Positions 7,554 to 15,066 of a stretch of DNA of 53,701 bases are shown here, one piece after another (position 1 is the stretch's first letter; each line of letters starts with the position of its first letter). The notes beneath the pieces were generated by a model, which searched no databases, was not told where the DNA came from, and saw only the letters and a program-made list of their open reading frames with translations. The position numbers and the translations under genes are program-made. This DNA comes from DATGMP01 sp035293565 (GTDB lineage Bacteria; Pseudomonadota; Alphaproteobacteria; BOG-932; Roseiterribacteraceae): the NCBI GenBank assembly GCA_035293565.1, contig DATGMP010000135.1, forward strand, positions 1 to 53,701, given 5' to 3'.

Positions 7554-8830
7554 CCGACGCGTCCTCACCCAGGGCCTTCCTGCTTGGTCTGTTCCGCGCA
7601 GCCGTTGCGCGCGCCGATCCCGCCCATTGCATCCCGCCTCACCTGCCGCGCAGCCCGCCCAAAGGGCGGACGATCGTCGTCGGCGCCGGCAAGGCGGCGG
7701 CCGCCATGGCGCGGGCGGTCGAGCTGAACTGGCCGCACCCGCTCTGCGGGCTGGTGGTGACCCGCGACGGCCACGGCGTCGATTGCGCAAGGATCGAGGT
7801 GATCGAGGCCGCGCATCCGGTGCCCGATGAGCGCGGCCTCGAAGCCAGCCGCAGAATTCTGGGCATGGTCACGGGCCTGACCGAGGACGATCTGGTCATC
7901 TGTCTCCTGTCGGGCGGCGCGTCCTCTCTCCTCGCCTTTCCCGCGTCCGGGATCACGCTCGCCGATAAGCAGGGCGTCACGCGCGCGCTTCTCCAGTCGG
8001 GCGCGCGGATCGACGAGATCAATACCGTCCGCAAGCACCTTTCGGCGATCAAGGGCGGCAGGCTGGCTGCGGCCGCCTATCCCGCTCGCATACTGACCTT
8101 GGCCATCTCCGACGTGCCGGGCGACGATCCCGCGACTATCGGTTCCGGCCCCACCGCCGCGGATCCTTCGACTTTTGCCGAAGCCCGCAAGATCATCGAG
8201 CGCTATCGGATCGATGTCCCTGCATCGGTCGCGGCACGATTGCTGGATGCTCAGGACGAGACGCCCAAGCCGGGCGATCGGCGTGTCTCCCGCGGCGAGA
8301 TGATCATCGTGGCGCGGTCGCGGGACTCGCTGGATGCCGCAGCGGAGGCCGCGCGTGAAGCGAGAATAACGCCCGTCATCCTTGGCGATGCTCTGGAGGG
8401 CGAGGCGCGCCAATGCGCGATTTTCCACGCGGAGGCCGCGCGGCGCGGCGCGGCCGCAGCGCCTCCCGCCGTGCTCCTCTCCGGCGGCGAGACGACCGTG
8501 ACCGTCCGAGGCGGTGGGCGCGGCGGGCGGAACGCGGAATTCGCGCTCGCCTTGGCTTTGGCCCTCGATGGAGCCCCGGGAATATACGCGATCGCCTGCG
8601 ACACCGACGGGATCGACGGGACAGAGGACAATGCAGGCGCGTTGGTCGATCCGACCACGCTCGACCGCGCGCGAACGCTGAATCTCCATCCGCAGCAGAT
8701 GCTTGATGACAACAATTCCTACGAGCTCTTCAAAGAGCTCGGGGATCTCGTCGTCACCGGACCGACCCGCACCAATGTGAATGATTTCCGCGCAATCCTG
8801 ATCTCGGGTAAACTCGGCCGAGGGAGTTGA
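7550..8830 (+). CDS. Glycerate 2-kinase (GckA/TtuD, MOFRL family)
   Basis: The protein, of about 426 residues, is a type II glycerate kinase that phosphorylates D-glycerate, usually at C2. Family landmarks are VVGAGKAAAAMARAVE near the N-terminus, LLSGGASSLL, INTVRKHLSAIKGGRLA, ISDVPGDDPATIGSGPTAADP, the MOFRL stretch LSGGETTVTV with GRGGRNAEFALA, and the final FKELGDLVVTGPTRTNVND. I chose TTG at 7550, which overlaps the moaB stop, because no ATG or GTG lies near the family start. It sits inside a molybdenum gene group, where it has no evident role. Confidence 0.9.
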   Translation: MTDASSPRAFLLGLFRAAVARADPAHCIPPHLPRSPPKGRTIVVGAGKAAAAMARAVELNWPHPLCGLVVTRDGHGVDCARIEVIEAAHPVPDERGLEASRRILGMVTGLTEDDLVICLLSGGASSLLAFPASGITLADKQGVTRALLQSGARIDEINTVRKHLSAIKGGRLAAAAYPARILTLAISDVPGDDPATIGSGPTAADPSTFAEARKIIERYRIDVPASVAARLLDAQDETPKPGDRRVSRGEMIIVARSRDSLDAAAEAAREARITPVILGDALEGEARQCAIFHAEAARRGAAAAPPAVLLSGGETTVTVRGGGRGGRNAEFALALALALDGAPGIYAIACDTDGIDGTEDNAGALVDPTTLDRARTLNLHPQQMLDDNNSYELFKELGDLVVTGPTRTNVNDFRAILISGKLGRGS

Positions 8831-8833
8831 GGG

Positions 8834-9178
8834 ATGCGGCTCTTCATACGCTGTGTATCCGACCGAGTCCGGCTCGGCCCCGGGAAGGTACAGCTTCTCG
8901 AGCTCATCGACCGTCACGGATCGATCTCCGAGGCGGCGCGGATGATGGATATGTCCTATCGGCGCGCTTGGCTGCTGGTCGCCGAGCTGAATCAAGGGTT
9001 CCGCCAGCCCGTCGTCGCCGCTCAGACCGGCGGCAAGGGCGGCGGTCATGCGGGCCTGACCGATTTCGGCCGGGAAATCGTAAAGCGCTACCGCGCGATC
9101 GAGCAGGATGCGCGCAAGGCCGTCGCCAAGCATCTGGACGCGCTCTCCGCCGAGCTATCGGACACACCAGCCCAGTAG
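8834..9178 (+). CDS. ModE-type DNA-binding regulator lacking molybdate-binding domain
   Basis: The 114-residue protein is the winged helix-turn-helix of ModE: LLELIDRHGSISEAARMMDMSYRRAW is the HTH, with AQTGGKGGGHAGLTDFG as wing and linker. The C-terminal MOP/TOBE domains that bind molybdate in E. coli ModE are absent, as in other short ModE-like proteins of alphaproteobacteria. It begins 3 nt after the glycerate kinase and lies directly before the Mo-box and modA, so it is the likely repressor of modA. How it would sense molybdate is not visible. Confidence 0.9.
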   Translation: MRLFIRCVSDRVRLGPGKVQLLELIDRHGSISEAARMMDMSYRRAWLLVAELNQGFRQPVVAAQTGGKGGGHAGLTDFGREIVKRYRAIEQDARKAVAKHLDALSAELSDTPAQ

Positions 9179-9207
9179 GCATAATTCCGGCTGGGCAAAA
9201 GGCGACG

Positions 9208-9235
9208 CTCGTAATATCCAGTTGGATATCACGAT
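9208..9235 (+). promoter_or_regulatory. Mo-box (ModE operator) in front of modA
   Basis: Two imperfect 11-bp arms are separated by exactly six bases. The left arm agrees with the consensus half-site ATCGTTATATA at 8 of 11 positions and the right arm with TATATAACGAT at 9 of 11. The core inverted repeat ATATCCA/TGGATAT is perfect. The site ends right before the modA Shine-Dalgarno (AGGAG, 9236-9240) and lies just behind modE, so binding would block transcription into modA. Confidence 0.75.
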
Positions 9236-9247
9236 AGGAGAAGTGCG

Positions 9248-10015
9248 ATGCGCGGGCGGGCTCTGCTTTCGGTCTTTGCCGCATTGATGGTGTCGGCGGG
9301 CCTATTCGCCGCGGGAGCGCGCGCGGACACGCTCACGGTCTTTGCGGCGGCAAGCCTGAAGAACGCGCTCGACGAGGTCGGCATCGCTTGGAAGGCTTAC
9401 GACGGCGGCTCGATCGCTCCGTCCTATGCGTCGAGCTCCACGCTCGCCAAGCAGATCGAGCAGGGCGCCCCGGCCGATGTCTTCATCTCGGCCGATCAGC
9501 AATGGATGGACTATCTGACCGACCGCAAGCTCGTGCGCGATCCGCGCCCGGTCTTGGGCAACAGATTGGTCCTGATCGCGCCGAAATCGAAGGAGACCAC
9601 TATCGATATCAGGCCCGGATTCGATCTCGCGGGGCTGCTCGGCGGCGGCCGGCTTGCGGTCGGCGATCCGACGCATGTGCCGGCCGGACTCTACGCCAAG
9701 CAAGCGCTGACGAAACTCGGAGTCTGGAACGCCGTCGAGCCGAGGCTGGCGCCGGCCGCCGACGTTCGTGCCGCGCTGGCCCTGGTCGCGCGGGGCGAGG
9801 CGCCGCTCGGCATCGTCTATGAGACCGACGCCAAGGTCGAGCCGGAGGTCGCCACCGCTGGAATCTTCCCGGACGACAGCCACGATCCGATCGTCTATCC
9901 CGCGGCGATCGTCGCGACGAGCAAGAACCCCGAAGCCGCGAAATTCCTGGCCTATCTGTCCGGCCCGGCAGCCACGGCTATCTTCGAGCGTTACGGCTTT
10001 CGCCCGATCAGGTGA
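9248..10015 (+). CDS. modA: Molybdate-binding periplasmic protein ModA
   Basis: Periplasmic molybdate-binding protein (255 residues) of the ModABC importer. A signal peptide ends about residue 26 (cleavage near ARA). The mature protein starts with TLTVFAAASLKNAL, the ModA signature, followed by ASSSTLAKQIEQGAPADVFISADQQWMD and GIVYETDAKVEP, which shape the oxyanion site. AGGAG is 7 nt upstream. The 3' end overlaps the end of modC on the other strand by 8 nt, so modA and modBC face each other rather than forming one operon. Confidence 0.96.
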   Translation: MRGRALLSVFAALMVSAGLFAAGARADTLTVFAAASLKNALDEVGIAWKAYDGGSIAPSYASSSTLAKQIEQGAPADVFISADQQWMDYLTDRKLVRDPRPVLGNRLVLIAPKSKETTIDIRPGFDLAGLLGGGRLAVGDPTHVPAGLYAKQALTKLGVWNAVEPRLAPAADVRAALALVARGEAPLGIVYETDAKVEPEVATAGIFPDDSHDPIVYPAAIVATSKNPEAAKFLAYLSGPAATAIFERYGFRPIR

Positions 10016-10655
10016 TGTTCGTCACCCGGCCATCGCGAAGAAACACGATCTGATCAGCCAACCGCTCGACCTCCGCCATCGCGTGGGAGACGTAGAGGAT
10101 CGGCACGCGCGCATGCTCGGCAAGCGTCTGCAGGTGCGGCAAGATCTCGGCGCGCCTTTCCTGGTCCACGGCGGTGACCGGTTCGTCCATCAACAGCACG
10201 GCCGGGTCGGACAGCAGCGCCCGGCCGATCGCCACCCTCTGGCGCTCGCCGCCGGATAAGCGGCTGGGCGCCCGATCCAGCAGATGGCCGATGCCGAGGA
10301 TCTCGATCGTGCCGTCGAGCTGAAGGCCGCTCCGCTTCCCCCGCGCCCAGGCACCGTAGAGCAGATTCTGGCGCACGCTCAGATGCGGGAAGAGCAGCCC
10401 GTCCTGGAAGACGAGCCCCACATGTCGCCGCCTGGCGGGAAGATCGACCCCCGTCTTGGAATCGAACACGACGTGGCCTGCCACGGCGATGTGTCCGCTG
10501 TCGGGGCGCAGCAGCCCGGCGATCAGTCTCAGGATCGTGCTTTTGCCCGATCCCGACGGGCCGAACAGCCCGACGATCCGGCCCTCGGCCTGGAACACGG
10601 CATCCAGGCTGAAATGACCCAGTCGACACTGAGCGGAAAAGTCGAAGACGCTCAT
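10008..10655 (-). CDS. modC: Molybdate ABC transporter ATP-binding protein ModC, short form
   Basis: ATPase of molybdate import. Walker A is GPSGSGKST, the signature is LSGGERQRVAIG and Walker B is VLLMDEP. The start is ATG at 10655, in a 4-base overlap with the modB stop. At 215 residues it ends right after the ATPase core (H-loop YVSHAMAEVERLADQ, then FLRDGRVTNIT) and lacks the C-terminal MOP/TOBE regulatory domain that makes most ModC proteins about 350 residues long. Direct trans-inhibition by molybdate through that domain is therefore not expected. Confidence 0.93.
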   Translation of the reverse strand: MSVFDFSAQCRLGHFSLDAVFQAEGRIVGLFGPSGSGKSTILRLIAGLLRPDSGHIAVAGHVVFDSKTGVDLPARRRHVGLVFQDGLLFPHLSVRQNLLYGAWARGKRSGLQLDGTIEILGIGHLLDRAPSRLSGGERQRVAIGRALLSDPAVLLMDEPVTAVDQERRAEILPHLQTLAEHARVPILYVSHAMAEVERLADQIVFLRDGRVTNIT

Positions 10656-11350
10656 CGAGCGAGCCGCCTCTGGCCCGTTCGGATCAGAGCCTCCGACGCG
10701 ACCAGCGCAGCGAAGGACAAGAGGATCGAAATACCGCACAGGCGGAGCGCGGCCGAATCGCCGAGCGGCGTCTGCAGCAGCGCATAGATCGCCGACGAGA
10801 TCGTCCTGGTCTCGCCCGGGATGCTCGAGACGAAGGTGATCGTCGCGCCGAACTCGCCGAGGCTTCGTCCGAAGGCGAGCAAAGCCCCCGATAGAATTCC
10901 GGGGACCGAGAGCGGCAGGGTGACGCTCAGAAAGGCGAGCCAGGAGGACGCGCCGAGACTGGCCGCCGCACGTTCGAGATCGCGGTCGATCGCATCGAAG
11001 GACAGCCTGATGCCGCGCACCATGAAGGGGAATCCCATCACCGCGGCGGCGACCGCCGCTCCGGTCCATCGGAACGCGAACACGATCCCGAGCTTCTCGT
11101 CGAGGAACTGCCCCAATGCGCCGTGCCGCCCCAGGAGCAGCAGCAGCCCGTAGCCCGTCACGACCGGCGGCAGCACGAGCGGCAGGCTGACGAGCGCCTC
11201 GATCAGGATCTTTCCGGGAAAACGAACGCGCGACAGAAACCATGCGACGGCAATCGCGACCGGCAGGCTTCCCAATACGGCGACGATGGCCACGCGCAAC
11301 GTCAGCGCGACGGCTTGCCATTCATCAGGGCCTAGATGGCTCGTCTCCAT
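10652..11350 (-). CDS. modB: Molybdate ABC transporter permease ModB
   Basis: Inner-membrane permease of the molybdate importer, 232 residues with about five or six hydrophobic segments. The EAA loop that docks on ModC is RAAASLGASSWLAFLSVTLP, and the ATITFVSSIPGETRT stretch is typical of ModB. It overlaps modC by four bases and the end of mocA by 26 nt, so translation is coupled along the operon. A weak AAGG is the only Shine-Dalgarno candidate for the ATG at 11350. Confidence 0.94.
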   Translation of the reverse strand: METSHLGPDEWQAVALTLRVAIVAVLGSLPVAIAVAWFLSRVRFPGKILIEALVSLPLVLPPVVTGYGLLLLLGRHGALGQFLDEKLGIVFAFRWTGAAVAAAVMGFPFMVRGIRLSFDAIDRDLERAAASLGASSWLAFLSVTLPLSVPGILSGALLAFGRSLGEFGATITFVSSIPGETRTISSAIYALLQTPLGDSAALRLCGISILLSFAALVASEALIRTGQRRLAR

Positions 11351-11936
11351 CCTTGAGCGGGTACACTAAAGAATCCCGCCGGTCGACATCGCGGAGCACG
11401 CTCGGATCATCGGCGGCGACTTCCCTGACCCTTTCGCCTGCCGATTTCAGCAGCGCCCGCGCGCCCCGATCCCCGGAAAGGGTGCCGATGTTCGGAAACA
11501 AGGCACGCCCGAGAAGAACCGGATTGCCCCACTCTCCCCCATGCACCGGAACGGCCGCCGCATGCGTATCCGGATCGAAGGATTCGATCAGCCGGTCCAG
11601 CGTGGTGGACTTCACCCACGGCATATCGCCGAGGCAGACGAGCGCGCCGTCGCAGCCGGGAGGAACGGCCGCGATTCCTGCCTTGAGTGAGGCCGAGAGT
11701 CCCGTGGCGTAATCGGGCGCATTGACGAAGGAGATCGGTAGCCCCGTCAGCAACCGTTCGACCTCCGAATGCTCGTGGCCGGTCACGACCAGCACCGGGC
11801 GCGCTTTGGAGTCGAGGACGGCGCGGACCGTGTGGAGCACCATCGGCCTGCCGTCCACCTGCGCCAGCAACTTGTTGTCCGCGCCCCAGCGCTTGGACTC
11901 GCCGGCGGCAAGGACAATGGCGGCGATGTTCGTCAC
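11325..11936 (-). CDS. mocA: Molybdenum cofactor cytidylyltransferase-type protein MocA
   Basis: MobA-like NTP transferase of the MocA class, which makes MPT-cytosine dinucleotide for xanthine oxidase-family enzymes. The nucleotide-binding signature LAAGESKRWGADNKLL follows the start, and the PP-loop-like LVCLGDMPWV is in the middle. I chose GTG at 11936, since the frame upstream to 11957 adds only Arg-rich residues from a TTG. In many alphaproteobacteria this domain is fused behind a molybdopterin-binding domain; here that domain is a separate gene upstream, with a repeat between them. Confidence 0.85.
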   Translation of the reverse strand: MTNIAAIVLAAGESKRWGADNKLLAQVDGRPMVLHTVRAVLDSKARPVLVVTGHEHSEVERLLTGLPISFVNAPDYATGLSASLKAGIAAVPPGCDGALVCLGDMPWVKSTTLDRLIESFDPDTHAAAVPVHGGEWGNPVLLGRALFPNIGTLSGDRGARALLKSAGERVREVAADDPSVLRDVDRRDSLVYPLKDGDEPSRP

Positions 11937-11970
11937 GACGCGGCGCCTGGAGCGCAATCACGTACAAAAA

Positions 11971-12000
11971 CGCCATTCCCGCGAAGGCGGGAAGCCGCCG
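11971..12000. repeat. Dispersed GC-rich hairpin repeat between MoCF-like gene and mocA
   Basis: Perfect arms TTCCCGC and GCGGGAA (11976-11982, 11987-11993) enclose a GAAG tetraloop. The type (CCATTCCCGCGAAGGCGGGAA) is widespread in proteobacterial genomes as a short interspersed element. It occupies the spacer between two genes whose products are one polypeptide elsewhere. Confidence 0.6.
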
Positions 12001-12014
12001 AACTGGATTGGGCT

Positions 12015-13007
12015 CTAGAGGTAATCCTTGTCATCCTCGCGTCCGATCAGAAGGCCGCCCACGCCCATCGCGCCGATCTCCCCACGGCCGACGGGAATGC
12101 CGGCGGAGATCCGCTCCAGCACCCAGTCGAGACCGTTGCGGGCCGGCGACCGGGCGCAACCGGGAAGGCCCAACACCGGCACGCCCCCGATCTCGCCCGT
12201 CAGGATCAGATTTCCGGGTTCGACCGGCATGCCCAGCCTCTCGATCTTGCCGCCCAGCTTTTCGATCGCGGCCGGGATTACGTCGCGCCTGTCGACGATC
12301 GCGGATGCGCCGATCACCATCATTATGTCCGGCTTCGCGTCCAACTCCGCCGCCATCGCGCGCGCAACGGCTTCGGCGTCATGCGCGCAGCGGGCTTCTC
12401 CGGCAAGGCGGCTCCCGATGCGCGCGAGCCGCTCGCTCGTCACCATGCTCGTCTTTTCGACGATGCTTGTCTTCAATCCCTCGTCGACGCTCTGCACCAG
12501 CCGCGCCGCCAGCGGACGGAACGGCAGCACCTTGAGCCGCGCGGCGTCGGCTGAAGCAAGGCACTTCTCCAAAGTGCCGGTGGAGACCGCGAACGGGATG
12601 ATCTTGATCGTCGCGACGCGTTCTCCGGCGTGAACAGGCGCCCACCGCCCGAGCGTGGCGACGGTCACCTCCTCGGCGACGGCGTTGAGCGTATCGACGG
12701 CGCCCGGGTCGAGCGCCACGATTCCCGACTCGCCAGCCAGGAGGTCGGCCCGGCCGTTTCTCGGCGGATTCGCCGAAACGTTTTCTCCTCGCAAAGCGTC
12801 CGCGATGCGGCCGGCTGCATCGCTCTCGCCGACATCGTCGACATCGAGGCGCGCTACGGTGACGTCCTCGATACCAGCTGCGGCGAGGGTGTCGAGGTCC
12901 GCGCGCGTGAGCAAATGCCCCTTGCGCAGCATCGACCGGCCGACGCGCAGCGAGTGGGCCAGGATCGTGCCTTCGGCCTCTGCGGTCTTCTCTTCACCAA
13001 ATCTCAT
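12015..13007 (-). CDS. Molybdopterin-binding (MoCF) protein, MoeA/MocA-fusion N-half
   Basis: The 330-residue protein begins with MRFGEEKTAEAEGTILAHSLRVG, the characteristic N-terminus of alphaproteobacterial molybdopterin-binding proteins that usually carry a MobA-like domain at the C-terminus. A MoeA-like middle part is followed by the MPT-binding motif IMMVIGASAIVDRRDVIPAAIEKLGG and VLGLPGCARSPARNGLDWVLERI. It stops before the transferase domain, which is encoded by the next gene. Its ATG overlaps the stop of the XdhC C-domain gene (ATGA). Likely role: presenting MPT for cytidylation. Confidence 0.82.
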   Translation of the reverse strand: MRFGEEKTAEAEGTILAHSLRVGRSMLRKGHLLTRADLDTLAAAGIEDVTVARLDVDDVGESDAAGRIADALRGENVSANPPRNGRADLLAGESGIVALDPGAVDTLNAVAEEVTVATLGRWAPVHAGERVATIKIIPFAVSTGTLEKCLASADAARLKVLPFRPLAARLVQSVDEGLKTSIVEKTSMVTSERLARIGSRLAGEARCAHDAEAVARAMAAELDAKPDIMMVIGASAIVDRRDVIPAAIEKLGGKIERLGMPVEPGNLILTGEIGGVPVLGLPGCARSPARNGLDWVLERISAGIPVGRGEIGAMGVGGLLIGREDDKDYL

Positions 13008-13651
13008 TGCGATGCCGCAACCAGCCTCCGGCCGCGTCGGACGCTGACGATCTCCGCCATGATCGAGACCGCAATCTCGCCCGGCGAGACAGCGCCGATC
13101 GAAAGCCCAACCGGAGCATGGATGCGCGCGAGATCCTCGTCCGTAAAGCCGTGCTCCTTCATCCGATCGCGCCGCTTCGCCTGAGTTTTCCGACTACCGA
13201 GCGCGCCGATATAGAAGACCGGCGAGCGCAGGGCCGCGACCAAGGCAGGATCGTCTACCTTCGGGTCATGGGTCAGCGTCACGACCGCAGTCGCCGTGTC
13301 CAGCCCGAGCGCGGTCAGGGCACGATCGGGCCATTCATTGACGAGCCGCACATCGGGGAAACGAGCCTCCGTTGCAAACGCGCCGCGCGGATCGACGATC
13401 GTCACGTCGAAGCCCGCCAGGGCGGCGATCGGCGCGAGCTTCTGAGCGATGTGGACCGCCCCCACCATGATGAGGCGCGGCGACGGCTCGAAGAGCTGAA
13501 CGAATTGTTCGCCGTCCGCCTCTACAACTCCGGTCCGCCGCCCTGCCGAATCAACGAGTGCCTGGGCGCCCGTCTTGAGGTCGGTGACCAGAGCAGCGGA
13601 TCGCCGCTCGCGCCGCGCCGCGCGGATCGCGTCGAGGATCGCGCGCTTCAC
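13004..13651 (-). CDS. XdhC family protein, C-terminal Rossmann domain
   Basis: The 215-residue protein carries the XdhC C-terminal domain, which helps load sulfurated Moco into xanthine dehydrogenase-type enzymes. The Rossmann motif appears as LIMVGAVHIAQKLAPIAALAGFDVTIVDPR, with HDPKVDDPAL and GALGSRKTQAKRRDRM further on and IHAPVGLSIGAVSPGEIAVSIMAEI at the end. The GTG at 13651 overlaps the stop of the XdhC N-domain gene (GTGA). In most bacteria both domains are in one protein. Confidence 0.88.
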   Translation of the reverse strand: MKRAILDAIRAARRERRSAALVTDLKTGAQALVDSAGRRTGVVEADGEQFVQLFEPSPRLIMVGAVHIAQKLAPIAALAGFDVTIVDPRGAFATEARFPDVRLVNEWPDRALTALGLDTATAVVTLTHDPKVDDPALVAALRSPVFYIGALGSRKTQAKRRDRMKEHGFTDEDLARIHAPVGLSIGAVSPGEIAVSIMAEIVSVRRGRRLVAASQ

Positions 13652-13986
13652 TTGGTCACCGGCTCGACGAAAACCCGAATCGTGCCGCCGCAGGCGAGGC
13701 CCACGGCCCAGGCGTCGTCGTCGCTGACGCCGAAAGTCAGCAGATTGGTTTTGCCGTCCGCCATGGCGGCATGCGCCGCCTCCACGACCGCGGCCTCGAC
13801 GCAGCCGCCGCTCACCGATCCTTCGAACCGGCCGTCGTCGGCGATCGCCATCTGCGAGCCGACCGGCCGAGGCGAGGAGCCCCATGTCTGCACCACGGTC
13901 GCGAGCGCGACCTTCCGGTTTTCGTCGAGCCAGGCGGCCGCGCGATCGAGCACCGCCAGCGTATCGTCGGTCTGTTCAGCCATCAC
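13648..13986 (-). CDS. XdhC/CoxI family protein, N-terminal domain
   Basis: The 112-residue protein is the XdhC/CoxI N-terminal domain alone: LATVVQTWGSSPRPVGSQMA, then GRFEGSVSGGCVEAAVV with the conserved cysteine, and GLACGGTIRVFVEP with a second cysteine. These cysteines are the residues linked to Moco binding in XdhC. It overlaps the aldo/keto reductase stop by 4 nt and the C-domain gene by 4 nt, so the two XdhC halves are made in tandem. Confidence 0.9.
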   Translation of the reverse strand: MMAEQTDDTLAVLDRAAAWLDENRKVALATVVQTWGSSPRPVGSQMAIADDGRFEGSVSGGCVEAAVVEAAHAAMADGKTNLLTFGVSDDDAWAVGLACGGTIRVFVEPVTK

Positions 13987-14954
13987 GCATGTCCGAGCAC
14001 CGGGTGGGGCTCATACAATTCTTCGAGCCGTTTCATCTCCTCCCCCGAGAGCTGGACCGTCAAGGCGGCCAGCGCATCCTTCAGGTGATGCGGCTTGGAG
14101 GCACCGACGATCGGCGCGGTAATCCCGGGTTTGGACAGCATCCAGGCGAGCGCGACTTGCGCCGGCGGCGTGCCCCGGGCAGCGGCAACCTCGCCCAGTC
14201 GGTCGATGATCCGTTCGTCGGTTGGTCGGTCATACATCATGTTGCCGAACGTGTCGGTTTCGGATCTGACCGTTCCCTGCCGCTTGTTGCCGGCAAGCCG
14301 CCCGCGCGCCAATGGGCTCCAGGGAATGAGGCCGACGCCCCGATCGCGGCAGAGCGGGATCATCTCCCGCTCCTCCTCGCGGTAGAGCAGATTGTAATGG
14401 TTCTGCATCGAGACGAACCGCGAAAGCCCCATCCGATCGGCGATATAGAGCATCTTGGAGAACTGCCAAGCATACATCGAGGAAGCGCCGACGTAGCGCG
14501 CCTTGCCCGCGCGCACGATGTCGGTCAGCGCCTCGAGCGTCTCCTCGACCGGCGTCCCGGAATCGAAACGGTGGATCTGGTATAGATCGACATAGTCGGT
14601 GCCGAGCCGCCGGAGGCTGTCGTCGATCGAATGCATGATGTGTTTGCGCGACAGGCCCCGCAGATTGACGTCGTCGCCCATGGCGCCGTGCACCTTGGTC
14701 GCGATGACAACCCTGTCGCGCGACAGGCCGAAATCCTTGAGCGCCCGGCCTAAAATCTCCTCGCTGACGCCGAACGAGTAAACGTCGGCCGTATCGAAGA
14801 AATTGATGCCGCCGTCGAGCGCCTCGCGGATATAGGGCCGAGCCTCGCTCTCTTCGAGAACCCAGGGGCGCCACGACTTGACCCCGTATGTCATGCAACC
14901 GAAGCAGAGCCGCGAAACCTTGAGGCCGGTCGAGCCGAGATTCACATACTGCAC
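13983..14954 (-). CDS. Aldo/keto reductase
   Basis: NADPH-dependent oxidoreductase of the AKR superfamily, 323 residues, TIM barrel. The catalytic tetrad is visible: D and Y in FFDTADVYSFG, K in VIATKVHG and H in DLYQIHRFD. The cofactor motif near the C-terminus is ITAPIVGASKPHHLKDAL. It most resembles the YajO/L-glyceraldehyde reductase-like branch; the substrate is unknown. It is the first gene of the operon that continues with XdhC, the MoCF-like gene, mocA, modB and modC, with a four-base overlap to the XdhC N-domain. Confidence 0.9.
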   Translation of the reverse strand: MQYVNLGSTGLKVSRLCFGCMTYGVKSWRPWVLEESEARPYIREALDGGINFFDTADVYSFGVSEEILGRALKDFGLSRDRVVIATKVHGAMGDDVNLRGLSRKHIMHSIDDSLRRLGTDYVDLYQIHRFDSGTPVEETLEALTDIVRAGKARYVGASSMYAWQFSKMLYIADRMGLSRFVSMQNHYNLLYREEEREMIPLCRDRGVGLIPWSPLARGRLAGNKRQGTVRSETDTFGNMMYDRPTDERIIDRLGEVAAARGTPPAQVALAWMLSKPGITAPIVGASKPHHLKDALAALTVQLSGEEMKRLEELYEPHPVLGHA

Positions 14955-14995
14955 GAAAGCCCCGCATGCTGATGTTCGGTCGTTACCATATGATA

Positions 14996-15005
14996 GCCCA
15001 TGGGC
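14996..15005. promoter_or_regulatory. Palindrome in front of the aldo/keto reductase operon
   Basis: GCCCATGGGC is a perfect 10-bp palindrome, flanked by GATA on the left and ATATC on the right, which extend the symmetry imperfectly. On the minus strand a -10-like TATCAT follows directly, so the site lies where a repressor would act on the reductase-XdhC-mod operon. The function is inferred from position only. Confidence 0.3.
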
Positions 15006-15066
15006 ATATCGACCAGGATGCGGCTAAGATCGCCGCGACACGACCTCGAGGCGAGCCACACCCGGC

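Noticed and set aside
11958..12014. Possible CRISPR-like or attenuator element between the MoCF-like gene and mocA
   Set aside because: Only one copy of the repeat is present, with no spacers. It is a dispersed hairpin repeat rather than an array.
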